Source of the DNA: Spongospora subterranea
Lineage: Eukaryota; Endomyxa; Phytomyxea; Plasmodiophorida; Plasmodiophoridae
Assembly: GCA_900404475.1 (NCBI GenBank)
Contig: OUQQ01000029.1
Location: 1-64,000 of the forward strand
Length of the DNA: 64,000 nucleotides
Direction of reading: 5' to 3'
Shown here piece after piece: positions 1-12,129 of the stretch (position 1 is the stretch's first letter; every line of letters starts with the position of its first letter). Made by a program: the position numbers and the translations under genes. Below the pieces are notes generated by a model. It made no database searches and was not told the DNA's origin. It worked only from the letters and a program-made list of their open reading frames with translations.

Positions 1-50
1 AGAGCGTGAGGTCCGAATTGAGGTGCGACACCGCGACAGCGAAGGGGCGT

Positions 51-255
51 GTCAGATTCCAGGAGTCACTGTCTCGGTGAACGGCACATGAATCAATTCG
101 GGAAGATGAATCATCATCAATACAATCACTTCTCTAATATACCTTCATTGGATAACTACTATAGCTACGGCTCATTCGAGAAATAATCTCAAATGAGCAA
201 TGAAGGTATTGTTTTGATGTGCCGTTCACCGAGATAGTGACTCCTGGAATCTGAC
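51..255. mobile_element. Foldback MITE-like element
   Basis: About 42 bp at 51-93 (starting gtcagattccaggagtcac) is repeated as its near-perfect reverse complement at about 214-255, and the inside also pairs partly (accttcattg against caatgaaggt). The whole 205 bp can fold into one long hairpin. No coding capacity is present, so this is a small non-autonomous foldback or MITE-type element. I could not define target-site duplications. Confidence 0.7.
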
Positions 256-1122
256 GTAACACAGATGGGGGATTGGTGTAGTTGGTCATCACGCGTCGTT
301 CGCAACGACGAGGTCGGGATTTCGATTATCCCATCTTCCAATTTTTTGCTTCCGTCAGCTCTCGGCTCGGCGTTTTGTTTCATGAGTTCATTGGTGTAGA
401 CAATTCAATCTCAATGATTTTTTTGGTTCGTAAAACGAAAAACATCCGGGAGTATGTTTTGAAGTTTCGAGTTGGCGGTTTTTTCGTCGATCACGGCAGC
501 CGTGTTGCTCTAGTAGGTTTGCTTTAAAATGCGATAACGAGTTTTCGTATCCTGATGAACTCAGATGAGCTGCTGTTGCACTGGTTATTGCTGAAATCCG
601 TCATTCTCTGATCTACGAGTACGAAATGTTTGCAAAAAACGACACTGGTCATTAAAAATGGCTCCAGACCTGTTTGTACCACCATATGTTGGATTATAAT
701 GATGAAATGGTAAACTGATTCGTGAAGTCTATTATGGTTCCACTCTCACCAACATCCTTCAGAGGTTCCAGACAATCAACAGTTTAGAGAACCGTTAGTA
801 CAGTCGCAGAGACAAAGATGACAACTTATGAGTTTTTTATGTAGGAAATAGGTGCTGATCAGGCAACTGGTGTGCTTTTGTTTTGCCAAGCCTCAATTCA
901 GAAGATAATGCGCCAGATGAGAAATGAACTGTGAAGATGGTGCCTGATATTTGATGTCGACGACGGAATCAGATTAGACCATTCAATCAGGATACCTCTT
1001 GAAACCTCGACTCATTTACTTTATTCACTATCCATTTCCATCAGTCGGTTCATTACCCATGAAACCAGTTCAAAAAAGCTCACGCAATCCAGACCAATCA
1101 TGTATTTCTCGTGTTGATCATT
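256..1122. other. No gene recognised
   Basis: Short overlapping open frames on both strands with no recognisable motif, no long codon-biased frame and no convincing splice-linked exons. It lies between the foldback element and the gene remnant that ends at 1123. Confidence 0.4.
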
Positions 1123-1400
1123 CTAAAAGCATTCATCAATGAAAGATAGCGTTGAAGAACCCCTTTCTTTCAGGCCATTGTCAAATTGTTCTACTAGTTC
1201 AGTGCAATCTTCCTGTACAACAGCATTAAATTCCTGCACGTCAGACGTGTTCCAGGTCATCACAATATCTCCACGGTCAGATTCGATGAACGCTCGACCA
1301 GTTTACGTCCAGTTGTCAACGTCGGTAAACCGAGTCAGAGCAAGAAGTCGATACAGACTGATACTGTGTGCGCTGATATTTTCGTCTTAGTTTTTGTAGA
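1123..1400 (-). pseudogene. Minus-strand gene remnant, unrecognised
   Basis: Read on the minus strand, one frame stays open from about 1310 to a stop at 1123-1125 and has protein-like composition (acidic, amphipathic, with VMTWNTSDVQEF and ending in IDECF). Just upstream the same frame meets a TAA inside a segment that is duplicated at about 1965-2040. I take it as the 3' end of a decayed or partly duplicated gene. The family is not recognised, and an uncharacterised live exon remains possible. Confidence 0.35.
1283..1353 (+). repeat. Dispersed copy of the WDR46 5' exon segment
   Basis: About 70 bp here (gatgaacgctcgaccagttt onward) is nearly identical to 1967-2038, inside the first recognised exon of the WDR46 gene. 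Similarity stops abruptly after caagaagtcgata. This is a short direct duplication about 680 bp apart, probably a local duplication scar. Confidence 0.75.
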
Positions 1401-1944
1401 AATTCGATTGAAAGTTCAATAATAATTCTCAAAGTGTATCGCTAATTGCAGATTCATATCAAAGTGATAGAGACTTTCCCGTGTTGGGATGGCAGGGCGG
1501 TTAGGATACGTGAAAGCTACGAATGAGCTGAAGAAGGAGTCCCTGTTGCCAATGGTATGATTGGATCAAGGCAGGATATCATCGGAATCAACAGCTTCAT
1601 ACTTTAGCGCTCAAGGTTATTGGGATAACGAAAATTATTGTTGATGTGAATGGTGAAATCGGTCATGGAACAACCTTCCATGTGAAGTCGTTTTTTTTCC
1701 CATTTTTGCTTCGAGGAGTAGGTTTCTGGTAAAAAAACCAGTTTTGCTGGGTTTCCCATGATGCCCGTAGGCTGAAGTGAACTCTGCTGCCAAAGCAGTC
1801 AGTTTCTTCTCCCTCAGAATCTGCTCCACTCAGTTTCTGCTTTGGTTTCTCCGCAATTACGGAGTCCGTGACGGAATTTGACCAGTTCCCGCTCTGAACT
1901 GAAGTGAATTATCTTGAGTCAACCCAAACATTTCCCAAATAATC
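1401..1944. other. No gene recognised
   Basis: Lies upstream of WDR46 and should contain its promoter and 5' untranslated region. A minus-strand frame at 1635-1829 is open for 64 codons but lacks a recognisable motif or splice partners. Confidence 0.4.
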
Positions 1945-4157
1945 ATGGGAATTGCCACGGTCAGCTTCGATGAATGCTCGACCAGTTTACGTCCAGTTGC
2001 CAACGTCCGTAAAACGAGTCAGAGCAAGAAGTCGATATTTTTATCGAAACCCGAAAAAGCTCGGCGGAAACAGGTTTCTGAGAAATATAAATATGGGGAA
2101 TCGATGACGTTTAAGGTTGTGGATATATTATTGCCATTAGCCGGATAGTGATGCTGATTTTCTCGTTTGTGAAGGAGCTGAAAGCTATTCCGGACTTGAA
2201 GCTGAAAGCCACAATGAAGCGCCATGAGCATCGGGCGAAGAAAGTGAACGAGAAAGCGGTCCTGGCCGAGATGTTATTGACTGAACAATCAGGGTACGAC
2301 CGAGATGCCCTGTCGCTTAGTGACCTGCGTAAATTGGTTCTAATCTCACGAATGCAAGGTTCATTGAAACAGAAGGCGCTGAAAAATCATATCGTATTCA
2401 GCAGGCGGATCTGGTCAAGGAGCTTGATTTGCAGAACGCCGATAAGGTCAGCACCAGTTTTCTTCTTACCGGTGATTGTAGAATCTAAAATAGATGTGCG
2501 ATAGGTGTTCGATTTGGGGTTAGATTTCGGGCAATACAGTATCGATTACTGTCGCAATGGAACTCATCTCCTACTTGGAGGTCGTAAAGGGCATATCGCT
2601 ATGATGGAGTGGGGGACGTTCAAATTGGAATCCGAGATATTCGTTAATGAGACAATACGCGATGTGAAGTAGGCGCGCTCACGAAAGGAATCGGGAACGT
2701 ACTGTCTCACCATCTGTTCCAGGTATCTTCACAATCATACAATGGCGGCCGTCGCTCAGAAGAAATATGTCTACATTTACGACAATAAGGGAGTCGAACT
2801 GCATTGTCTACGGAATCATATGGAGGTCTGCGCCCTGGACTTCTTGCCATATCATTTCCTGCTGGCGTCGATCGGTAAAGCTGGGGTATGGGCAGCAGAT
2901 CACTAAATACGGGATTCTGTTCAGTTGTTGACCCATTTCTGTTCTCAGTACCTTAAGTACCAAGATACATCAACTGGCGCTATCGTTGCCGAACATCGCA
3001 CGAAACGCGGCCAATCACATGTCATGAAGCACAATCCTGCCAATGCTGTCGTCCATGTTGGACACAACTCAGGTCTTCCAACCTTATCAACAACATATAG
3101 GGTCTTTTTCTCAATGTTGATTGGTCTGTTGCCCTAGGAGTCGTATCATTGTGGACCCCAAACCTTTCAACGGCGGCGGCGACCGTTCAATGCCATAAAG
3201 GTGTTTTCATCAGCTTTGTAGCCGGTGTCTACGCCGTTCGCTGACACCTTATGCAGGCCCAATACGAGCACTTGATATCGCACGCAATGGGCACACAATG
3301 GTCACGTCTGGTGCTGAAGGGTCAATTGCCATTTGGGACCTCAGAACCTATAAGATGCTGGAGGAGATACCGACCTTCGCCCCCGCCACATCTATAGATA
3401 TATCCCATAAAGGGTTGATGGCGCTAGGTCTTTGTCCAATCATCCCGTGATTTCTACCATGTCCTTGACCTTCCTCCAGGCGTTAATTCCCAGATCCAAA
3501 TCTATCGTGATAATCGATTTTACATGACTCATCAGCTACCAGGATCATTGGTGAATTGATTGGATTGTTTTTCAAATTAATTGTTCGTTGCTGACGGACG
3601 TGGATGGCCATAGATCAATCAGGTGAAGTTCTGTCCATATCAAGATGTCTTGGCCATTGGGCACAGCTCGGGATTCTCATCTATCGTTGTGCCTGGATCG
3701 GCCGAAGCCAACTTCGATGCCTTCGAGGCCAACCCGTTCGAGACGAAATCCCAACGTCGCGAGACCGAAGTCAAGCGATTATTGGATAAGATCCAACCTG
3801 ATATGATCACATTGCAACGGAATGTGATTGGTTCTGTTCGTCCATCTAGTCAAACACAAATATCTGTGAGCAAATCGAGGGTAGCGCGCTGTGGATGGAA
3901 TTGATTTAGTTTCGTTTCGATAGGACGATAAGGATAGCGATGATGAGGGTGATGGCAGCAAGAAAGGGAAGAAGGCTAAACGGTCAAATAAGGCACGAGG
4001 AAGGAACACGTCCTCCAAAAAATGGAGCGCTCGAAAGTTGGAAGCGACCAAAATCAAACAGGCATCCATTAAAGAAGTAGTCAAGAAACAAGAACCCCGT
4101 CTCGAAGAATCTAATCAGGGCGAACATCTCAAGCATGTTCTTGATCGATTTCGATAA
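1945..4157 (+). CDS. WDR46: WDR46/UTP7-like WD40 protein of the small-subunit processome
   Basis: WDR46 (yeast Utp7) is a nucleolar WD40 protein of the small-subunit processome needed for 18S pre-rRNA maturation. The gene has at least ten exons: to 2115, 2175-2328, 2402-2446, 2505-2668, 2723-2885, 2949 to about 3031, then blocks to 3835, and 3924-4157. The joined frame follows the family closely: basic N-terminus ([15 protein letters not shown]), [20 protein letters not shown], the WD blade [33 protein letters not shown], then the characteristic [16 protein letters not shown] and [12 protein letters not shown] blocks. The C-terminus is Lys/Ser-rich and ends HVLDRFR like the family's terminal LDRFVR. 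The 1945 start is the first ATG in the open exon; an additional upstream exon cannot be excluded. Introns are 50-90 nt. Confidence 0.93.
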
Positions 4158-4823
4158 ATATATGCATTTCAGTGTAATTATTAATTATGTTCGATTTATT
4201 TTGGTCATAGACCACTCAATAATGCGCCCTTTTGTGAAGCCGTTGTTGCCACAATTCTCGATTTGAATCGTAATGGCCTACGATTAACAGAGGAGGTGGA
4301 GTGGTCATCTTCGTCAGATGACTGTATTGACATTGCGGATCCCTTGAAAAGCCATGATTAAGCCATGCATTGTCGATCCAAGTAACTATACGGTAGCATA
4401 CCGTTTGCAAAGATGACGAACTAAACGATGCTAGTATGCTGGGTTGTCTTGCTAACCGCTCCCCTAATGGTAATTTATGATCGACGTGAATCGTCGATGA
4501 CCTTGTCTTGCTTATGTAGTACTGTGAAGACGAACTCTTGCGATGGTTAGACAAAACAAAACTAAACAAATCGACATGGGAGGCAGTCTCAAAATGTAAT
4601 TGCTAATGGCTAGTCACCTATTTGCAGGTACTGGCTTCTGTTTAACCTTGAAATCCAATGTCAATGATAGAGCTTGTTTACCTATCTGTATTACATACTG
4701 CTCGAACGTCTGCCTGCATTTCGTTTGGTATAGGTTTATTGCCATCTTTTCAAATTCCACGCGTTTCCTCCACACGTCATCATTCCATATTGATCTCTAA
4801 GCCATTATTCAGTCTTATGCACT
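4158..4823. other. Intergenic region between convergent genes
   Basis: Separates the 3' ends of WDR46 (+) and the FYVE-type gene (-). Only short shadow frames are visible (the longest about 117 codons on the minus strand, low in complexity and without motifs). I see no supported gene. Confidence 0.45.
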
Positions 4824-7800
4824 TTAGTTGAGCACTCGTACCGTCTTAAAACATGTCCGACATAATCGTGTTGTTTGGCCATATCGCAATCCTAGCTCAA
4901 TGGCGTCGGCCTTTTCGCTGCATTTCTTGCACATTGTGGATTCACACATTTTACACTGGTATCGCTGTAGAAATACAGTGAACTGCTTTGAACATATACT
5001 GCAATTACTGGTATCGAAATCTTTGCAACTCGTTCTATAACAATATTGAGGCGTCTATGCTTTTGAATTACTTTGTAGACGCACGGTAATGATGCTGAGG
5101 GCATGCGGATAGGGCGATAAACCTTGATTTCGGGGGCGAAGTCCGAGCATACCATGATAAACTGGAATCGCTGATCGGCTGTCTTAAATAAATACTCGCT
5201 TGATTTTCCATCATTAAATAAGGCCACACACATGAACTATATATATGGAGCAATTTAGTAATGACCACTCCACTCCGGTGACGATGGCATACGTGATATT
5301 TGGGTAGGATTGTGGAACTTAAGGTCGAGGACCTTTCAAACCCTGAGAATGATGAGGCTGAAGTCGCTAGTTTTGATGACGGCGAGAAAGCGCCATCTAT
5401 TGCTGAGGAGCTGAATCCGTCCGACATGAAATGCAATGACTTGATTTGGCGAATATTTTGTATGGCGACTACTTCTCGGCCCTAAAGTCATGCAAAGTAT
5501 CACGTCAAGAACGTGACAAATAACTTGTTTTCAACATCACCCTGTTTAACCAACATCCGTTTAATTCAAGAGTGTGCTATGGATGTTACCTTGTATAATA
5601 TTATTGATTTGCAGACACAGTCTCGATGTGGATGTATACGATCTTTGTGTATTGTGGTAATAATATGGTCTTCGTTTTTCGATTTTTCATCTATTATTGT
5701 TAAATTCTTCTCTGTCGCCGTTCTTCTGGTCAAAACTGGATGAGCGCCCTGGGTCCATAACTAAGCCACTTATGCTGACGCGTTGCCATTGGGATTACCC
5801 AACGAATCTCTTTACTATCTGATGTTTCTGGCTGGTAATCTCCGATGGTGTGAGTATGTGATAGAAAGTTTTCAATTTCTAATTGATATTCTTGACGGTC
5901 AGTTCGTTGTTGTCCCCCTGAATTGATGAGGTCAATGTTTCCTTGAAGCTGATAGATGTATAAATTGCATGGTTTTCTCAAAACAGCAGACCGCCTTTGT
6001 TCTTTCAACAAAGTATCCTCTATTTGGACCTACACAGTAATAACAGCATTAACACACTGCTATCAATTCAACATCATCTTCAAATTATCCGTACCTGAAC
6101 ATATTGATCCCATTGCTTCTTATCCGATATTGTAAACCCTTTGAAATGCCTTCCTGTATTGAATAGCCTTTTGCATAAAATACCGGATAACGTCGCCTTC
6201 TCATTTCGTATGTGGATATTATCCAGGAAATGACAACAATGTTCAAAGAAACGAACTTCATCTCGGATCTGACTACGATTGTACCAAAAAATTATCAAAA
6301 ATTCAATTGCCGAATGTGTTTGACTTACCAGCTGATAGTAGATTGCATCGAATCTGATGCTTCACTGGGCAACCGCGGCAACACATCATCAAGGACTTTT
6401 TGTAACAGTTTATGCAAAGCAGATGATAGGGGCAGATCTAATGCGAACCCAGTACTGGCATCGATGTGAATACCAAGCTTCCTGAGAAAACAACGTAAGT
6501 ACAACAACTTGTGTACATATTTTTAGCATTATCCGAATAAGAACACCAACTATCGTTGAGCCTAACCACATAATCATTGAAACTCACCTCTGATTTAATC
6601 GATAATCGAAACCATTGAGATCGTTGATAATGTCATGTACAGACACGACAGTAAATTTCAAAGATGATGGTACAAGATCTTCTGGTGTGTCACATATCTG
6701 TTCATTGTTTTCAACACAATAATCTACAATGATACGGTTCTGGTCGCGAAGGTGAGATCTGAATCGAACAAACGATTTGTGGCGATCCTTCGCCGCCTGG
6801 GAATCTTTGTCATATGAGATGGGCGAGAAGAAGATGAATTCGTCAACAACGGTAGCAAGAGCAAGCAGATTATGAAAAATCGAGTCAGAAGCTGAACGAC
6901 ATGATTGGAAGACCTGGAAGTTGGCTGATATCCTCCTCACTAGCTGGTACAGGACGGTGTTGATGACCCATGATGAAAAAATGTCCCAACTGGATCCGTT
7001 GATATATCGAAGACTCCTGTTGCATTATGTAATCATCAGGTTAACTGGCGGAACATAGCATGACAATACGTTCTACCTCATTGATAGCAGTATGGGATTG
7101 GTGAACTGAGAACATGCTGGCGGATCGCTCCCTCCGATAAACCATCTGTGAAATATCTAGGTAATATGATTCTTGAAAGTTATGGAAACCAAAGGACAAA
7201 AAGGCTAAACTTCTGTAAATCAGAATATGTCTGGACTAAAAATGAATGTCTTCATGCTAAGGAAACGATAACAAGAATACATAATGGACTACCTAGCGCA
7301 CTACCTGTAAGTTATCGCCAACGTTGGCGAGAATAACAACTGGATTCGGCGATATATTCTGCCTTTCTCGTCATCGATATCGTTATCGTTGTCCCAAATT
7401 TCGTATGGGTTCATGGACTGATCACCAATGCACTATAACAGCGCAATCAGGGACCGATTACGTTCGTCACTCTAATCGAACCTTATACAGATAATTGAAA
7501 GCTTGTGACAAATATGCAGTGGACATGTGCCATGTCATCCAATAATGCAGCTGATCGGACTGCGAGCTACCGAGGTAATTGATGAAATCCTGAATCACCA
7601 GATCGGACCGTGACGATAATCGACTATGTGATATGCATAACAGCAACAACGACACCTATGAGACGATTTGACAAGTGAGCGAGTAATGAATTTGTTTCAG
7701 GAGACGAAACATGGATGTGGCTCTTTGGGGATTTCGTTCAACATTATCGTTACGATAATGTTGAACTCGCGTGAATGCAGTGCGAACTGTGGGAATGCAA

Positions 7801-8867
7801 AATGGATATAACGTTTCATGAGGGAAGTTACAAGCGGGCCGCGTTGTATGGGTTCTGTAAGACGTGTTTTTTACATGAACATTGAGTAATATGGGTGGGT
7901 AATGCAATGGTTATCACGTTTCATGAGGAGAGTTACATGCGTTGCGAGTGATATGGTGATACGTGTATGGCCTCGGTCATGATGGGGGGTATGAGCGTAT
8001 CGTATATACCTGCTGTGGATATGCCGGTATAACGATACCGTATATGATCTCGAGCACCTCTTCAGGGAGTTCTCCATTACCGAACTCGCACTGCAATATA
8101 TCATAGATGAACATGGTTGGATCCGATGCGACATCAGGTTCGGAACCGGTGTGTCCAGACGAGGACGACAACATCTCGTGCAGTGGAGGATATGTGGAGT
8201 AAACTGGCGCTTGAATTCGAGCTGTACATAGCGACAAAGACCGACGATGTAGTACGTGGATTCCAATATAGAAATTGAAGACTGATCGGATAAGATCCTG
8301 ATCATGAGTTGACAGGCAATGTATGATATATAGACGAAAAGGTTGGGTGAATAGTGATTTGATGAAGGCCCATGGACACGATGGAGAGGCAGATGATCCC
8401 ATGCATAGGCAAGGATGAAGAATCATCTGGATCTTCGCAATATTGTTGTTGACATAGAGAGATATTTGCTCTATGCAATCGATATCTGTCAAACAGGACC
8501 TTTCATCCGAGATGATAGTGCTGTATATATCGTTAACTGAGCGAAAATCGTTGAGTATCTGGGAAAAATCAGTGAGATAAATTAACCAAACGGTTGCTAA
8601 ACCAACCTGTTGCAATAACGGCAGTTGGCAACAGTCGGAATTTGGAACTTGTTTGTTCAATCCTCGGGAAAGGAGATGCGTTAAACGGGATTGTCTGCGA
8701 TTATATTCTGTACTTGTTTCCTTGATTTCCTCTATTAATTGCGGTGAAATATTGAGTTGTTGGACGTTGAATTCGCTGAGCTCTGACGATGGAGTTTGGT
8801 GAACTGGCGATGACGACAGCGATGAAATTGATGAACTGTGGTTGTGTCCGCTGCCAGAAATATTCAT
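4824..8867 (-). CDS. Large protein with C-terminal PH-like region and atypical FYVE-type zinc finger
   Basis: Read from 8867 down to the stop at 4824-4826. The C-terminal exon codes an eight-cysteine finger of FYVE layout: CSIC, then YQCKMC, TMCKKCSEKAD and RLCRTCF, as in domains that bind PI3P on endosomes. The basic RHHCR-type ligand loop is replaced by LQRYQCKMC, so lipid binding may be altered. Before it lies a PH-like segment (YHFMCVALFNDG, EYLFKTADQRFQF). Splice phases join the finger (to about 5038) to exons at about 5091-5240, 5297-5482, 5588-5750 and 5801 onward; a 51 nt intron with donor gtaatc and acceptor acccag removes an apparent stop at 5730. Further helical exons lie at 6080-6300, 6325-6507, 6584-6960, 7080-7655 and 7977-8867. 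The N-terminal part is unrecognised. Segment 7656-7976 is unresolved (it holds a palindrome), so two genes rather than one remain possible. Confidence 0.62.
7736..7766. repeat. Perfect 14-bp palindrome with 3-nt loop
   Basis: gttcaacattatcg and its exact reverse complement cgataatgttgaac are separated by tta. It lies in the unresolved stretch between two exon groups of the FYVE-type gene, near a degenerate direct repeat (cgtttcatgaggg at about 7816 and cgtttcatgagga at about 7917). It could be a hairpin in an intron or UTR, or a small insertion footprint. Confidence 0.85.
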
Positions 8868-9814
8868 ATATTATATCATCAACTATTTGGTTTCGCAAAA
8901 TATGCTACTATATTCAGCAAATCACTTCTGCACATACACGTTCAATATCAACTTGATCAGCTTTTACGCCCACGCTCTCGTTCAGATCTTTTCAATGCAA
9001 AAATATCTCTTGAGTTGTTGTTTATTGACTATCAAAAGTTTGATGTTGAAGTTGTGGCATTCATTGATCAGCCATGACTGTATCGAACTAAGCTGGAACG
9101 CAGGTTCTTCTCAAAATATAACTTGTGGTGAATTAAGTACCCTGTTGGAGGATGTGAATTGCTGCCCTCAAATTAGTTGTCACTAGGGAAAATTCTGCAA
9201 GCAAGGCTCAATATAATAACGTGAGAGCATGTTAGACCATTGACAACGTCCCAGAAAACGAAAATAAACGTTGTCTACGATTCTACAAGAAAGATACTCC
9301 CAATACAACATCAACATTTTAGCACAATTAAGTCCTCTGGTTTTCTTATTTGCATCCAATTGTAAACGCGCATGAGAGCAAACATCTGACCCTTCTTCTG
9401 CTGAAGTGTCTAGATCAATGATCATTCAGCAATAGGCAGCAAGAGCCACGCAATGATGTATTTCAAACTTCATGATCGGTAAGTTTCACAATTCGTGCGT
9501 CGCAAGCGATGAACTTGTAGAGGACTGGCGGTGTTGAGAGAATAAATTGCCACGAACCCATAGGAGGATCTACAGAGTTCGAGTATACCCTATTATGTTT
9601 TATGCAGCGACTGACAGAGAATACCCCTGGGGCTTTCGATGATAGATTCCGATATTTTCCTATTTCAAAAGATGTCGCCTGACTTCAGTCTTCACATTTT
9701 ACAATGCAACAGCCTTTCTCAGATGAATTCGTGGCGCTGTCACCGAAAAACATACCGACCCAATTCTCCGATGACCGACATTCCGTTTCCTGTTCCGATT
9801 CATAACCGTAAACG
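8868..9814. other. No firm gene; possible minus-strand exons
   Basis: Minus-strand frames at 9183-9425 and about 8990-9150 look mildly protein-like (for example SWLINECHNF) but have no family signature, and I could not join them with consistent splice phase. The last 60 bp before 9815 are similar to the sequence upstream of the paralogous gene at 12858, so they are probably the promoter and 5' UTR of the secreted gene. Confidence 0.35.
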
Positions 9815-10553
9815 ATGGTGCAATCTACCGAGGTTCTGGCTCTAGCCATGTGCGTCTCGCTGATCTCGTATGGCACTCTAGGACAGACGATCCCGGCGCC
9901 CAACAGCACAGAGATTCATACACCGGGCGGTGTCCCTTTTTCTCCCGGCAACAAATCCGTCATTCCACCCAGCGAGATGACAGCTTGTAATCTGACCGGT
10001 TTCGTGGCGGCATCGTTGAAAAATCAGAGCACTGCTAACCAGTCTCTGAACTTGTTTGACGATAACGTCCATATTGTCGCCGATGATATCACCCACGATA
10101 TGGAGGTCCGAATGACAGGCAAAAAAGACCTGGCATTGTTCCTGAAAGGTCGGTCGAGATTGTGTCAATGATTTTGCCTTCTTTACCGACCTCGCTAAAA
10201 CCCAGCCCAAATCATGTTGACTGATCTCTTTGGAAATACGACGATTTCACTCAATAAGACGTTGGTCGATAAGAAAAACGAATGTGTGGTGCCATTCACT
10301 GTACGTAGTGAGATTCTCTCTAAATGCCAAGGATTGCAAAACGGGTTGGGCTATTATTGATCTATATGTTCTCATCATCCATTAATTTTGCCTTTGTAGA
10401 GCTCTGCAAGGTATACTCAACGTCCATTCCCAGAATGACAAGATTGTGAACTTCAACCGTTCGTTGGACGCTTCTCAGCGCCGAATTGCCGGTAATTGCA
10501 TGTTGAACAAGCTGAAGAGCATGAATCGAACGAGCCTCAACCAGACTGGATAA
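9815..10553 (+). CDS. Secreted N-glycosylated protein, paralog A
   Basis: Three exons, 9815-10148, 10206-10344 and 10400-10553, total 627 nt and 208 residues. Introns are 57 and 55 nt and the phases close exactly. The N-terminus is a signal peptide (residues about 1-22, hydrophobic with cleavage near SYGTLGQ). The rest is small and soluble-looking, with many N-glycosylation sequons (NST, NKS, NLT, NQS, NTT, NKT, NRS, NRT, NQT) and a few cysteines (TACNLT, NECVVPF, SKCQ, GNCM). The nearly identical architecture is repeated on the opposite strand at 12130-12858. I recognise no known family. A secreted effector, surface or wall-associated role is possible but is inference. Confidence 0.85.
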
Positions 10554-12129
10554 CGTGATATGTTTTTACTCATTAACATACGATGTGAGCGGATATATCT
10601 CAGTGATGAAAGTGAGAAATAAACCGAAAATTGTGGACAGCCAAAATTGGCTCATGTTTTCTGTTCGTTTTGATTAAGTTGAAAGGGTATTATTGGTAGA
10701 GAAGTGTTCACAGCCATGGTTTTTCCCGGCGATCATTGCCACATAGTGACTTCGCAACGAGAGTATGGAATATGGCGTGATGTCAAATGGAGCAACACGT
10801 CGACATCCCGTGAAGGACACCGACCGCGCTCAACAGATGTCGTCGATCGAGGATGCGATCCGCACGCCCATCACCGCTGGCGATTCTACACCTATTGACG
10901 ACCACGGGGCACGAAGCCTCTGTCAAGTGCTCGCCGCTCGACGATGTTTGAGATAGCGTGTGGACCAATATCGCGAACACTGGTGCCGCACGTCAAGGCG
11001 CATGCGACTCCAGATTCCCATCCATGCTCATTGCTCATGTGCCGATCGGGTTCAAATACCGCTCGGTTGTCGGATCACGATTATGGGACCCTGATCATGA
11101 CTGCGCAGTTTGGGGATCAGTGTCACCCATAAATCGCTCAACGGGATTGATTCAAGCGCAAACCCTCGTCTTGGCAATACCGATTGGTGGGTATTAAGTG
11201 AGACGACCAAACAATTATTCTTCGATCAACTTCTATTGATGACCGTTTCCAAAGCCATTTACAGACTGTGAACGGGTTTTGCAAGGCGCTGCGAAGGAAT
11301 CCCCGAGATTCATACGCACGAGATACCGAAAATAACACTTCAATGATGTTATGAGGTAAACTTGCCCGGAACGCCTCTTGAAACATTGTCTGATTGCAAA
11401 CTTGACGATATCCATCCTGCAATAATTAGGCGGGTTGACTTTGATCGCTCAAATGAGGGCGAAAACGAAGATTAATAGATATCATTATCATAAGTCGCAA
11501 AGGTGGAGCTACAGATCAGAACTCGCCAACTGACCAGCCATCAGGGCCCGCTCGGTCCCTGAATCATGCTATTCTCGGCAGCTCTGGAGTCTTTCCCCCT
11601 CAATACTTTATACGACAAAGGGGGGAGGACAAGTATCGCTTCAGATCATAGCGGCGAACGAACAGCCGTTTCGTCATCTCCCAGCTCCTGCCGTTGTAAA
11701 TTGACAGAGGCGTCAACTCGGCGTTATCAGGTCAACAACCAGCTTTCACGTTCGTCTCCGGCGCGACCATTGGACCGCCGCACGGTTTACCGTATTCGGG
11801 GGAAATCGGGATCTTCCGTTCCCAGGAAAGACGTTGAAAGCACTGGATCAACGTATTGTCCAGCCCATCATGAATGCCGCATGCTTGACGGAACCCGCTT
11901 ACGTGTTGCCAAACTCGTTTTCAATAAATGACAACCGAGGTGTCGACGTGCCTTGGCAGCACTGGAAATGCATTTTGTGACCGGCTCCGATTCTTTAAAA
12001 TTGAAAAAAAACGCAGTTTTTCATTCTACATCGGCAACAGTCTGGACCGAGACAGATTTGATATGGTCATCGAAACACATTCTGTTCAGACACGTCCATT
12101 TATTCAACAAAAATAGCCAAAGGGATTTA
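10554..12129. other. Spacer between convergent secreted-protein paralogs, with a degenerate coding-like patch
   Basis: No intact gene. At about 11605-11935 (+) several frames look coding-like in turn: QIIAANEQPFRHLPAPAV in one, then LPFPGKTLKALDQ and PIMNAACLTEPAYVLP in another. No splice solution keeps one frame open throughout, which suggests a frameshifted remnant or an undetected spliced gene. The rest holds only short shadow frames. Confidence 0.4.

Noticed and set aside
8842..9186. Plus-strand 114-codon ORF as a gene
   Set aside because: Antisense to coding-like minus-strand sequence, with no motif and unstable composition.
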